Shown here: piece after piece, positions 1 through 8,072 of the stretch
Numbering within the stretch: the first letter of the stretch is position 1
How the letters are laid out: each line of letters opens with the position of its first letter
Assembly: GCA_017548545.1 (NCBI GenBank)
Contig: JAFYZW010000099.1
Location: 1-40,219 of the forward strand
From: Bacteroidales bacterium
Lineage (GTDB): Bacteria; Bacteroidota; Bacteroidia; Bacteroidales; UBA3663
DNA: 40,219 nt
Direction: 5' to 3'
Program-made: the position numbers and the translations under genes
Notes under the pieces: model-generated
Told to the model about the DNA's origin: nothing
Seen by the model: the letters and a program-made list of their open reading frames with translations, nothing else
Databases searched by the model: none

Positions 1-122
1 ACCTCACCTTTTGGAGAGGGGGTAAGGGGGAGAGGTTCCTGCTCGTCATCGCTGGAACAGGCTGAACAACTGGCCAGCGACAGTGCCAACATCAATAAAA
101 ATTCTAAGGGTTTCCTGATCAT
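1..122 (-). CDS. Lipoprotein, N-terminal part (runs off window)
   Basis: An ATG at 122 opens a frame that stays open to the window edge (40 codons visible). The peptide starts with a charged tip (MIRKPLEF), a hydrophobic core (LLMLALSL) and the lipobox LASC, followed by an acidic stretch SDDEQE. That is a bacterial type II signal peptide, so the product is probably a membrane-anchored lipoprotein. Straight after it the frame reads LPLTPSPKGE, from a C/T-rich stretch of the kind often seen as an intergenic repeat in bacterial genomes. The function cannot be told from this fragment. The ATG directly follows a TAA stop at 125-123. It may belong to the run of genes led by the aldo/keto reductase at 5150. 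Confidence 0.6.
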   Translation of the reverse strand, partial: MIRKPLEFLLMLALSLASCSACSSDDEQEPLPLTPSPKGE

Positions 123-255
123 TTATATCAGATACTTATTGAAGAATGATGTGATGACATCCCAAGGCATGTTGTTATTGTAGTCATCATATAGGTCTTC
201 GTGCTTAGCTCTAGGTCCTTCACTGATAGAGCCACGAGCACAGAAAACAATCTCA
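123..255 (-). pseudogene. Open stretch without a start, possible gene remnant
   Basis: Between the DUF362 gene and the lipoprotein, one minus-strand frame is open from about 293 to the TAA at 125-123 (56 codons) with no ATG near its beginning. The peptide has a natural-looking composition, including FCARGS, KHEDLYDDYN and a C-terminal PWDVITSFFNKYLI. It overlaps the last codons of DUF362. It could be the C-terminal end of a gene whose front was lost, a small protein starting at TTG, or chance. I do not recognise the family. Confidence 0.25.
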
Positions 256-1200
256 TTAGTCAACAATACTAATAAGTGTGTACTTGCGGCTGCCTAAGCC
301 AATCTGCTCGGCATATTCGGTGATGTAGGTGCCGTGCTGACGATTGATACGCTCGATGAGCGGCTTGTTGTCGTCGCCGGGCTTCCCCTGATGATTGAAC
401 ACCATGTCTAGACAAGCCTGATCGACGGCTACAGGGTCGAGCGATGCCATGATGCCCATATCCAACAATTCAGGTTTGGCTGGATGACCGTCGCAGTCGC
501 AATCCACCGACATGTTGTTCATCACATTGATGTAGATCACCCGTCCACAGAAATAGTTATGCACGGCTTGCGCAGCTGCTGCCATCGACTCGAGGAATCC
601 ATCCTGGTTGCCGATGTAGTTCCACATCTCCTGTGGGCTGGTTGTTTCACCCGATGAATGGATATTGGCCTTGCCGTTGGTCGAAGCCACACCAATACTG
701 GCATTCTTCATCACACCGCCGAAGCCGCCCATTGCATGACCCTTGAAGTGGGCCAGATTGATCATGAAATCATAGTTGGGCAGATGATTGCCCACGATGT
801 TGTACTTCAGGTGTTTCTTGTCCTGTACGGGAATACGTATCTCACCGAATTCGTCCATCAGATCGACAGCAAAGATCGAGTCAAAGCCATGCTCGTGGAT
901 GGTTTCCCAATGCTGCTGTTTATCCATACGGGTACCCGGATAGGCAGTACAGCACTCCACAATGGTTCCGTTCACCTCATCGACAAGATTGCGAATGAAC
1001 GTCGGCCTGAGGTAATGTTGGTTGCCACCCTCGCCTGTCGAAATCTTCACGGCCACACGTCCCTCGGCCTTCACACCCAGGGCCTTGTAGATCTTCACCA
1101 ACGACTCGGGTGTGATCTCCTTCGTGAAATACACTTTCGGTTGTGCGTACATTGTCGTCATTATGACCGACAATACTATTAACAAAACGACTTTTTTCAT
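256..1200 (-). CDS. Secreted DUF362-family protein
   Basis: The start is placed at the ATG at 1200, because the peptide from there (MKKVVLLIVLSVIMTTMYAQ) is a clean type I signal peptide. An upstream ATG at 1239 would only add 13 unlikely residues. The mature part matches DUF362: a GxxAVKISTGEGGNQHYLRP segment near residue 50, NLAHFKGHAMGGFGGVMKNASIG in the middle and a MASLDPVAVDQACLDMV segment towards the end. DUF362 occurs both alone and joined to [4Fe-4S] ferredoxin domains. This copy has no ferredoxin domain and only scattered cysteines (VECC, VDCDCDG). Its reaction is unknown. It follows two flavin-type lipoproteins in the same direction, so a redox role outside the cytoplasm is a reasonable guess. 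Length 314 aa. Confidence 0.8.
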   Translation of the reverse strand: MKKVVLLIVLSVIMTTMYAQPKVYFTKEITPESLVKIYKALGVKAEGRVAVKISTGEGGNQHYLRPTFIRNLVDEVNGTIVECCTAYPGTRMDKQQHWETIHEHGFDSIFAVDLMDEFGEIRIPVQDKKHLKYNIVGNHLPNYDFMINLAHFKGHAMGGFGGVMKNASIGVASTNGKANIHSSGETTSPQEMWNYIGNQDGFLESMAAAAQAVHNYFCGRVIYINVMNNMSVDCDCDGHPAKPELLDMGIMASLDPVAVDQACLDMVFNHQGKPGDDNKPLIERINRQHGTYITEYAEQIGLGSRKYTLISIVD

Positions 1201-1253
1201 ATTCTTTGATTTTAATAAATTACTGATAAAACTATTCACACTTCACTTGTTGA

Positions 1254-1937
1254 CTATTGGAACTTCTTACCTTCACCCCAGGCCTGACCCACGTTGTTGC
1301 CGAGGGCGCGATAGCATACGGCGGCAGCATCGAAGACGATGGGCTTAAGTTTGGTCAGATCCACTTTTCCGTCGGTCAGTATGCTCTCGTCGGCACTTTG
1401 GTTTACCACCTCGCCAATCAGCATGCCGTCCTCGAAGCTCACCACGCGGCACTCCAGTGTAAGTGGATATTCGTTGATGATGGGAGCATCCACGTTAGGG
1501 CTGGGTGTTATGGTAAACCCGACCTTGGCTACCTTATTGGGCACATCGTTGCCGCTCACAAGGCCGAAATAGTCTGACTCAGCCACGGTATGCTCGTCGG
1601 CAAAACTGACGGTGAAGGCCCCTGTCTCTGCCAGGTTGTCGGTGGTCTTGTGCTTGCTCAGGCTGATGACAATCTTCGTGTAATCCAGTTGTCCTGCCCA
1701 TGCCGCCATCATCACGTCGGGGTAGTGGTGCTTGTCCCAGGTGGCAATCATCACACACGGCTGAGGTGTAGTCACCAATGCGTGTCTTGATCCAAAATTC
1801 ATGCGGCCTTCCACGGCTTGTGGGGTCTCTTCCTTTTCCATATTTTCATTCACGTTTTGATTGTTCTGGCTGTTGTTTGTTGTACATGCAGCCAAGAATA
1901 GCAGCATGACTGCCATCGTTGCAAATAACTTTTTCAT
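1254..1937 (-). CDS. Flavin reductase-like lipoprotein
   Basis: This 227-aa protein begins with MKKLFATMAVMLLFLAAC, a lipoprotein signal with lipobox LAAC, followed by an N/Q-rich linker. The rest fits the flavin reductase-like (FMN-binding split barrel) family: MIATWDKHHYPDVMMAAWAG near residue 65, SLSKHKTTDNLAETGAFTVS near 95, and LTLECRVV then GEVV further on. Members normally bind FMN and pass electrons from NAD(P)H or act in detoxification in the cytoplasm. Here the signal peptide puts the domain in the periplasm or on a membrane surface, which is unusual and leaves the electron donor unclear. It sits 13 nt after the aldo/keto reductase stop and 53 nt before DUF362, so co-transcription is likely. 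Confidence 0.85.
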   Translation of the reverse strand: MKKLFATMAVMLLFLAACTTNNSQNNQNVNENMEKEETPQAVEGRMNFGSRHALVTTPQPCVMIATWDKHHYPDVMMAAWAGQLDYTKIVISLSKHKTTDNLAETGAFTVSFADEHTVAESDYFGLVSGNDVPNKVAKVGFTITPSPNVDAPIINEYPLTLECRVVSFEDGMLIGEVVNQSADESILTDGKVDLTKLKPIVFDAAAVCYRALGNNVGQAWGEGKKFQ

Positions 1938-1950
1938 AATCTTAGAATTT

Positions 1951-3111
<1,161 letters not shown>

Positions 3112-3148
3112 TGCTATTTCAGTTTTGAGGTAAAAATTACTGTATCGT

Positions 3149-3772
3149 TTAGAATCCAATCTCACCGAGCCACTTGTCTATCCTGACCTGATTCTGGTCC
3201 ATGTCCTTACCGCCCATTTCCTTGGTGACGATGCAGATGCCGTTGCGGTGGTCACTCTTGGGGGTGGCCTTCACGATGTCCTTCAACGTCTGCGAAGGGC
3301 CGCTGTAGGCGGTGCAGAAGGGGATGACGGTCTTACCCTCGAAGTTGTAGCTTTCGATGAACGTGAAGAGAGCCATCGGACCGGTGTACCACCACACAGG
3401 TACGCCGATGAACACCACGTCGTACTGATCCATATTCTCCACCTTTCCCTTGATCTCTGGGCGGGCATTGGCCTCTTTCTCGGCCTTGGCCACCTCGGTG
3501 CAGGGCTGATACTCTGTGGGGTACGCCTTTTCGGTGACGATTTCAAACTCGTCGGCTCCCACCTTCTTGGCGATGTACTGAGCCGCATATTTGGTATTGC
3601 CACTCCACGAGAAGTAGGCTACCAGAACTTTCTTTCCTTTCAAATCCATAAACTCATTCTTTGATGTTTCAGTCTCGTTGATTTCATTGCTCACTTGGTT
3701 TGCCTTTGCCGTGCAGGCACTCAGTCCTACGGCGGTCAGCAGCATTGCTGCCGACGATAAAAACTTTTTCAT
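3149..3772 (-). CDS. Flavodoxin-like lipoprotein
   Basis: A 207-aa protein with an N-terminal lipoprotein signal (MKKFLSSAAMLLTAVGLSAC, lipobox LSAC). The mature part is a flavodoxin fold: VLVAYFSWSGNTKYAAQYI around residue 50 is the FMN phosphate-binding loop, VVFIGVPVWWYTGPMALFTF is the second FMN-contact region, and VIPFCTAYSG follows. This is the short 'flavodoxin/NAD(P)H quinone reductase-like' type common in Bacteroidetes. Flavodoxins usually work in the cytoplasm, so the lipoprotein signal is notable. It starts 3 nt after the NTF2-like gene stops, so the two are almost certainly co-transcribed. The electron partner is unknown. The flavin reductase-like lipoprotein nearby is a candidate by position only. 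Confidence 0.88.
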   Translation of the reverse strand: MKKFLSSAAMLLTAVGLSACTAKANQVSNEINETETSKNEFMDLKGKKVLVAYFSWSGNTKYAAQYIAKKVGADEFEIVTEKAYPTEYQPCTEVAKAEKEANARPEIKGKVENMDQYDVVFIGVPVWWYTGPMALFTFIESYNFEGKTVIPFCTAYSGPSQTLKDIVKATPKSDHRNGICIVTKEMGGKDMDQNQVRIDKWLGEIGF

Positions 3773-3775
3773 ATT

Positions 3776-4255
3776 TTATTCCCTTTCCGGTTCCAATAAT
3801 CTTGTAAAGATGAGTGCGCCAAGTTTCCATTGGCCTTCCTTCTTGACGAACACTTCGCTCACCATAAATGGGAAACAAACCTCGTTTCCGCCCACTTCGC
3901 TAGTCAGATGGATGTTGCTGTAAACGATGGCGTTGTCTTCGACAAACTTCACCTCCTGTGAATGAATATCGGCATTCTTGTACCAGATCATGCCGCCACG
4001 GATGATGTCCACTTCCTGCTGCTTCCCCCACGAACCGCCCATGTGTACGAACATCGCATTGTCGTGGAACAACTCGGCCAGCTTGTCGGCATTCTTCTCC
4101 GACATCCAGGTCCATTTCTGGTTCGACAGGTCGATGAGTTCCTGCTCCTGGGGTGTGAACTGCTTCGGTGCAGACTGCTGTGGACCAAACTGGGGCTGTG
4201 TAAATGCCGTAACACTTGCGAGAACAAACATTGCTAAAACGAATAACTTTTTCAT
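3776..4255 (-). CDS. Secreted NTF2-like (SnoaL/DUF4440-type) protein
   Basis: This 159-aa protein has a signal peptide (MKKLFVLAMFVLASVTAFTQ) and a P/Q-rich linker before a single NTF2-like cone-shaped domain. Recognisable pieces are LIDLSNQKWTWMSEKNADKL, the segment LFHDNAMFVHMGGSWGK, and the closing WKLGALIFTRLL. The fold serves as a small ligand pocket or a small enzyme, and the family is too broad to assign a reaction. The reading of a DUF4440/SnoaL-like domain rests on the pattern of Trp, His and hydrophobic residues. The gene is 40 nt downstream of an aldo/keto reductase and 3 nt upstream of the flavodoxin-like gene, so it is part of the same run. Confidence 0.75.
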   Translation of the reverse strand: MKKLFVLAMFVLASVTAFTQPQFGPQQSAPKQFTPQEQELIDLSNQKWTWMSEKNADKLAELFHDNAMFVHMGGSWGKQQEVDIIRGGMIWYKNADIHSQEVKFVEDNAIVYSNIHLTSEVGGNEVCFPFMVSEVFVKKEGQWKLGALIFTRLLEPERE

Positions 4256-4295
4256 ACCTTTTCTTATTTAATGAATACCCGATTACCATTATCGA

Positions 4296-5150
4296 TCACT
4301 TCCTTGGCAACAGTGTCATGAACCACTTCACGACCTCGGGGTCATGATGCGATTGCATGATGAGGGGATAGCCCGTGTCGAGCTTTGCCAGTTCGGCCTT
4401 GTCGTCGTCGCTCAACGAGAAGTCGAAGAGGTCGAGGTTCTGCGCCATGCGCTCCTTTTTGCTCGACTTGGGGATGACGATGATGCCCAACTCCATCAAG
4501 TAGCGCAGGGCGACCTGCGGACCAGTCTTGCCGTATTTCTTGCCAATATTGATCAGCGTCTCGTTCGTGAAGAAACCGTTCCTGCCCTCGGCCAGCGGAC
4601 CCCATGCCATCGGGGCCACACCCAGCTCGTCCATATACTTGCGGGCGACAGTCTGCTGGTGGAACACATGCGTCTCCATCTGGTTCACCATCGGGCGGAT
4701 CTCCACGTTAGCGCAAAGGTCGATGAGGTGGTCGGGATAGAAGTTCGACACGCCTATGGCACGTAGCTTGCCCTCACGATAGGCTTCCTCCAAAGCCTGC
4801 CAGGCACCATAGTAGTCGCAGAACGGCTGGTGGAGCAGCATCAAGTCGAGGTAATCGGTCTGCAGCTTCCGCAGACTCTCCTCGATGCTCGCTTTGGCAG
4901 CCTCGTAACCATAGTTCGTCATCCAGATCTTGCTCACCAGGAAGATCTCCTCACGCGGGATGCCGCTCTTGCGGATGGCATTTCCAACGCCCTCCTCATT
5001 CCGGTATGCCTGTGCCGTGTCAATCATCCGATAGCCCACGCTCAACGCATCGCTCACGCAACGCTCGCACTCCTCAGGCGAAACCTGAAACACTCCGTAA
5101 CCCAGAATCGGCATCTCAACGCCATTGCTCAGTTTGATGTACTTTTCCAT
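4296..5150 (-). CDS. Aldo/keto reductase (diketogluconate reductase type)
   Basis: A complete 284-aa aldo/keto reductase of the AKR5-like group annotated as 2,5-diketo-D-gluconate or glyoxal reductase. It opens with LSNGVEMPILGYGVFQV. It has YRMIDTAQAYRNEEGVG (Asp and Tyr of the catalytic tetrad), FLVSKIWM (Lys) and LMLLHQPF (His), followed by AIGVSNF and IVIPKSSKKERMAQNLDLFD near the end, a typical NADPH-binding close. It is cytoplasmic. It is the first gene of the run after the AraC regulator. A TACCTTTGC promoter box lies 39 nt upstream of the start, so it probably leads its own transcript. Confidence 0.93.
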   Translation of the reverse strand: MEKYIKLSNGVEMPILGYGVFQVSPEECERCVSDALSVGYRMIDTAQAYRNEEGVGNAIRKSGIPREEIFLVSKIWMTNYGYEAAKASIEESLRKLQTDYLDLMLLHQPFCDYYGAWQALEEAYREGKLRAIGVSNFYPDHLIDLCANVEIRPMVNQMETHVFHQQTVARKYMDELGVAPMAWGPLAEGRNGFFTNETLINIGKKYGKTGPQVALRYLMELGIIVIPKSSKKERMAQNLDLFDFSLSDDDKAELAKLDTGYPLIMQSHHDPEVVKWFMTLLPRK

Positions 5151-5188
5151 ATTTTAATGAATTTATCGTTAGTTATCTGTTTCTGGGT

Positions 5189-5197
5189 GCAAAGGTA
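5189..5197 (-). promoter_or_regulatory. Bacteroidetes -7 box before aldo/keto reductase run
   Basis: On the minus strand this reads TACCTTTGC, a match to the TAnnTTTGC element used by the Bacteroidetes main sigma factor. It lies 39 nt upstream of the start at 5150. No TTG is found at the usual distance for the -33 box, because that place is occupied by one arm of an inverted repeat (5204-5239). The promoter may therefore depend on an activator. Confidence 0.6.
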
Positions 5198-5203
5198 CGA
5201 AGA

Positions 5204-5239
5204 AATCCCCGCAGATGCATTACACATTTTGCGGGGATT
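5204..5239 (-). terminator. Inverted repeat after araC-type gene: terminator or operator
   Basis: The arms AATCCCCGCA and TGCGGGGATT form a perfect 10-bp stem around a 16-nt loop. The repeat begins 38 nt beyond the AraC-family stop. The run that follows on the minus strand (TTCTTCG) is only moderately T-rich, so a rho-independent terminator is possible but not perfect. The repeat also overlaps the -33 region of the next promoter, so it could instead be a binding site for a regulator. Confidence 0.5.
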
Positions 5240-5277
5240 CTTTCAAGTTTTTCCTTTTCGTATCAAATAGGCTGAAT

Positions 5278-6087
5278 TTACGAGCGAAAAGCGCTGGGAT
5301 TCTGGCCCAGATTGTTCTGCACATAGCGCGAAAAATGCGACAGCGACGAGAAATCGAACATGTCGGCGATGTCCGTCAGCGTGAGGCTCCTGTCCTTCAG
5401 CAGATGCAACAATTCGAGCGAGGCGTAGCGGTTGATCCAGAAGTTGGCCGAATTGCCGCTCACCTTCTTGCAGACCTCGCTGAGGTACTTCGGCGTGACG
5501 CAGAGCTTGTCGGCATAATAGGCCACCTCGCGGTTCTTGCGGTAGTCGCCACGCTCCAGGAGGGCAAGGAACCCCTCCATCACGTGGGCATACGGGTCGG
5601 TGATCTTCTCGTGGCCGTACATTTCGGCATGGAAGTCGAAGAAGTCGATGATCATGCACTCGATGGCATTGCGCATCGCCTCGCGGTGGAAATTGTGCTT
5701 CGGCAGGTTGAGGCGGCGGCGGATGTAATCGAAGTCGAGGGCGCACACCTTCTGCTGGTCGGGTGTGAGGTGCATCACGGGATTCTCGAACAGCGAAATC
5801 GAGCCCTTCGTCCCGTAGTTCGACTGGGGTGTTGAGATGGCGATGAACTCCGGCGTCACATGAATCACCTCCACCCGGAAGTCCTCCGTCGGATGCACGT
5901 GCTCCAGCAGGTCACTCCGTCGCACAATCATGCAGTCGCCCGCCCTGAAAGTGAACACCTTGTGATTATATGTGAAAGTGCAGCACCCCTCGTGGCAATA
6001 GGCGTGCAGCAGGTATTCGGCAAGGTCACCCTTACCGGCGCCCTCCAACGTGGAGGCCAGAACAATCTGAGGTCGCTCGATGCCCAT
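5278..6087 (-). CDS. AraC-family transcriptional regulator
   Basis: A 269-aa regulator. The N-terminal half is a cupin-like sensing domain (YCHEGCCTFTYNHKVFTFRAGDCMIVRRSDLLEHV around residues 30-65). The C-terminal 100 residues hold two helix-turn-helix motifs, visible as AYYADKLCVTPKYLSEVCKK and LTDIADMFDFSSLSHFSRYV, and end with LGQNPSAFRS, the usual AraC close. It has its own strong promoter upstream. It is followed in the same direction by aldo/keto reductases and exported flavin proteins, so it is the likely regulator of that run, probably by sensing a small molecule. The ligand cannot be read from sequence. Confidence 0.93.
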   Translation of the reverse strand: MGIERPQIVLASTLEGAGKGDLAEYLLHAYCHEGCCTFTYNHKVFTFRAGDCMIVRRSDLLEHVHPTEDFRVEVIHVTPEFIAISTPQSNYGTKGSISLFENPVMHLTPDQQKVCALDFDYIRRRLNLPKHNFHREAMRNAIECMIIDFFDFHAEMYGHEKITDPYAHVMEGFLALLERGDYRKNREVAYYADKLCVTPKYLSEVCKKVSGNSANFWINRYASLELLHLLKDRSLTLTDIADMFDFSSLSHFSRYVQNNLGQNPSAFRS

Positions 6088-6109
6088 AATCGGAATCTAT
6101 ATATCCGGT

Positions 6110-6140
6110 GCAAATATAGGTATTTTTTGCAAATCTCCAA
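6110..6140 (-). promoter_or_regulatory. Promoter of the AraC-type gene
   Basis: The minus strand reads TTTGG with TTG at 6140-6138, 19 bp, then TATATTTGC at 6118-6110. This fits the Bacteroidetes consensus well. The -7 box is 22 nt from the ATG at 6087, which leaves a short leader. Confidence 0.75.
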
Positions 6141-6155
6141 AGGAATTGCCGATTT

Positions 6156-6196
6156 TTTTTGCATTTCATCGTAAATAATGCAGTCGGAAATGACGA
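6156..6196 (+). repeat. 41-bp direct repeat, copy 1
   Basis: This stretch matches 8073-8113 at 38 of 41 positions in the same orientation. It starts with TTTTTGCATTTCATCG and ends with GAAATGACGA. Inside it, TGCATT and AATGCA form a small inverted repeat. The two copies bracket the methyltransferase remnant, the methyltransferase and the ZIP transporter. Confidence 0.8.
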
Positions 6197-6231
6197 AATG
6201 AGAAAATGAAAAAATGAAAAAGTGAAAAAAG
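6187..6231 (+). repeat. Degenerate 8-bp tandem repeat
   Basis: About five to six units of the form GAAAATGA (GAAATGAC, GAAATGA, GAAAATGA, AAAAATGA, AAAAGTGA) run on from the 41-bp repeat. The tract is purine-rich on the plus strand. Nothing else gene-like is seen between 6232 and 6339. Confidence 0.6.
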
Positions 6232-6339
6232 GGGGCTAAACATGGGAAATCGAGTGACAAACCACCACACATTACCTACTTATGATTAATAGGATGCTGT
6301 TTGGGTAATACAACAAAGAAAAATCCTATCTTTTGGGTA

Positions 6340-6371
6340 TTGTACAGTTTGGAGAATCACCGTACCTTTGC
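6340..6371 (+). promoter_or_regulatory. Promoter in front of the methyltransferase remnant
   Basis: TTG at 6340-6342, a 20-bp spacer and TACCTTTGC at 6363-6371 match the Bacteroidetes -33/-7 pattern. The ATG of the truncated frame lies 18 nt further on. Confidence 0.65.
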
Positions 6372-6389
6372 ACCCGGAATTTTGCCATC

Positions 6390-6557
6390 ATGGTCGAGGT
6401 AGTTGATACAGACTCGAAATGGACGAACGTGGTAGATGGTATGACGGCATACACGCCTGAGCAACTGAAGGCTCTACTTGATGATGCAAGGTTCACACAG
6501 ACGGAAATCCATCGGAAAAAGCCATCTTATGCTACAATTCTTGGTTTGAACCCATAG
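6390..6557 (+). pseudogene. C-terminal remnant of a methyltransferase
   Basis: A 55-codon frame from the ATG at 6390. The peptide VVDGMTAYTPEQLKALLDDA, then RFTQTEIHRKKPSYATILGL, reads like the last strand-helix-strand of a class I SAM-dependent methyltransferase (a 'YTPEQLKALLEEAGF..VEIHR' ending). All SAM-binding motifs are missing. A good promoter sits directly in front, so the front of the gene seems to have been deleted, leaving promoter and tail together. It could still be a small expressed protein. It is not similar to the C-terminus of the intact methyltransferase that follows, so it is not a simple partial duplicate of it. Confidence 0.5.
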
Positions 6558-6566
6558 CAATTTTGT

Positions 6567-6587
6567 GTTTGCAACTAGGTTGCAAAC
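6567..6587 (+). promoter_or_regulatory. Palindromic operator before methyltransferase-ZIP operon
   Basis: GTTTGCAAC, then TAG, then GTTGCAAAC: a perfect 9-3-9 palindrome. It lies 9 nt upstream of the -7 box at 6597, exactly where the -33 element should be. A protein dimer bound here would control transcription of the methyltransferase and the ZIP transporter. Because the operon ends in a metal transporter, a Fur/Zur/MntR-like metal sensor is a reasonable guess, but the regulator gene is not in the window. Confidence 0.6.
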
Positions 6588-6596
6588 ATTTTGAAG

Positions 6597-6605
6597 TACC
6601 TTTGC
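6597..6605 (+). promoter_or_regulatory. -7 box of methyltransferase-ZIP operon
   Basis: TACCTTTGC fits the TAnnTTTGC element and is 26 nt before the ATG at 6632. No TTG lies at the standard distance. The palindromic operator occupies that position. Confidence 0.6.
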
Positions 6606-6631
6606 AGCGTCAAAAGAAATAAAAGAATAAT

Positions 6632-7294
6632 ATGGCTGACATGATTAAGAAATCGTACAAGTTTAGCAAGAGTTTCTACGACGATGCGATTACGCAAGGG
6701 AAATGGTGGAGTAAGCTTTACTTCAAGTTGCTCTGGGGAGGTGTCGATGATAACGAGATAGCTCGCAGGGTGCTCAGTTGGATTCCAGATGACTTCTCAG
6801 GCAAGTTGCTTGATGTTCCTGTTGGCACAGCTGTATTTACAAAGGACAAGTATCGTCATATGACGAAAGCCGACATCACCTGTCTGGACTACAGCCGTGA
6901 TATGTTGGAACAAGCAGAAAGCCGATTCCGAGGTTTAGACATCACGAATATCAAGACGATGCAGGGCGATGTGGGCGCATTGCCTTTTGGGGACGGGACG
7001 TTCGACAAGGTGCTCTGCATGAATGGGCTCCATGTGTTTCCCAACAAGGGAAAGGCATATTCCGAGATTCTACGTACTCTAAAGCCTGGAGGCGAACTGC
7101 TTGCATGTTTCTACATTGCAGGAGAACAGAAAGTGGCCGACTGGCTCGCCCGTACCGTTATGACCCGCATGGGATGGTTCACGCCTCCCTTCGACACTGT
7201 TGTAAACCTGAAGCAACGTTTGGAGCCTTACTACGATATAGTTGACTTCCACGTCGAGGGTGCGATGGTCTATTTCAGGGCAAAAAAGAAGTAA
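6632..7294 (+). CDS. Class I SAM-dependent methyltransferase
   Basis: A 220-aa protein with a Methyltransf_11-type Rossmann fold. Motif I is KLLDVPVGTAVFT (Asp present, but VPVGT replaces the usual GCGTG glycines). The acidic loop is CLDYSRDMLEQA, the next strand gives MQGDVGALPFGDGTFDKVLC, and then come MNGLHVFPN and LRTLKPGGELLACFY. This set is typical of small-molecule or quinone-type methyltransferases. The substrate cannot be assigned. Its stop is 1 nt before the ZIP transporter ATG, so both are one transcript behind the palindromic operator. The pairing hints at a metal-related role, for example modification of a metallophore or of a metal-stressed metabolite, but this is speculation. 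Confidence 0.88.
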   Translation: MADMIKKSYKFSKSFYDDAITQGKWWSKLYFKLLWGGVDDNEIARRVLSWIPDDFSGKLLDVPVGTAVFTKDKYRHMTKADITCLDYSRDMLEQAESRFRGLDITNIKTMQGDVGALPFGDGTFDKVLCMNGLHVFPNKGKAYSEILRTLKPGGELLACFYIAGEQKVADWLARTVMTRMGWFTPPFDTVVNLKQRLEPYYDIVDFHVEGAMVYFRAKKK

Positions 7295-7295
7295 C

Positions 7296-8072
7296 ATGAA
7301 TACAATACTTATTGGACTGCTTGTGCCGATGCTGGGCATAATACTTGGCTCAGCTGTGGTGTTCCTGACGGGAAAAGAGATGTCGGGACTTTTGCAGAAG
7401 TCGTTACTCGGCTTTGCTGCTGGTGTGATGGTGGCAGCAGCATTTTGGTCACTGCTGTTACCTGCTGTCGAGATGCAGGGCGAAACCAAATGGGCTGTCT
7501 TGCCTGCAATTATCGGTTTTTTGATGGGTATGGGATTTCTGTTGCTCATCGATATGCTGACTCCCCACCTGCATATCGGCACCACACAACCGGAAGGTCC
7601 GCGCTCCAGTCTTTCCAAAACAACGATGTTGATGCTGGCCGTCACCATCCACCATTTTCCTGAGGGTATGGCCATCGGCGTGGTGTTGGCGGGAGCTGGC
7701 CAGGCGGGAGTTGGCATCAGTGCGGCCCGTGCGCTTGTTGTGTCACTCGGCATTGCGATTCAGAATATACCGGAGGGTGCTGTAGTTTCCATTCCCATGC
7801 GAGCTTCAGGCAAATCGCGCACTAGGTCGTTCCTGTTGGGGTGTCTGAGTGGCATCGCCCAGCCTCTTGGTGCCATTCTCGTGATTTTTCTAGCAACCCT
7901 ATTCATCCCCATGCTCCCTTACATGCTGGCCTTTGCTTCAGGGGCTATGCTTTACGTAGTTGTAGAAGAACTCATACCAGAAGCCAGCAGTGGTCAGCAT
8001 ACCAATCTCAGCACCATCTTTTTTGCTGCTGGGTTCGCATTGATGATGCTGCTTGATGTGGTGATGGGATAA
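7296..8072 (+). CDS. ZIP-family metal transporter
   Basis: The ATG at 7296 (MNTILIGLLVPMLGIILG) is chosen over an in-frame ATG at 7242, because the latter lies inside the methyltransferase and gives a charged, non-membrane leader. The 258-aa product has about eight membrane helices and the ZIP family metal-site motifs: VTIHHFPEGMAIGV in TM4 and AIQNIPEGAVVSIPM in TM5. In the second motif Gln replaces the more usual His. A short loop with LTPHLHIGT could bind metal. ZIP proteins move zinc or other divalent cations into the cytoplasm. The gene is the second of a two-gene operon. A 41-bp direct repeat begins at the base right after its stop codon. Confidence 0.92.
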   Translation: MNTILIGLLVPMLGIILGSAVVFLTGKEMSGLLQKSLLGFAAGVMVAAAFWSLLLPAVEMQGETKWAVLPAIIGFLMGMGFLLLIDMLTPHLHIGTTQPEGPRSSLSKTTMLMLAVTIHHFPEGMAIGVVLAGAGQAGVGISAARALVVSLGIAIQNIPEGAVVSIPMRASGKSRTRSFLLGCLSGIAQPLGAILVIFLATLFIPMLPYMLAFASGAMLYVVVEELIPEASSGQHTNLSTIFFAAGFALMMLLDVVMG

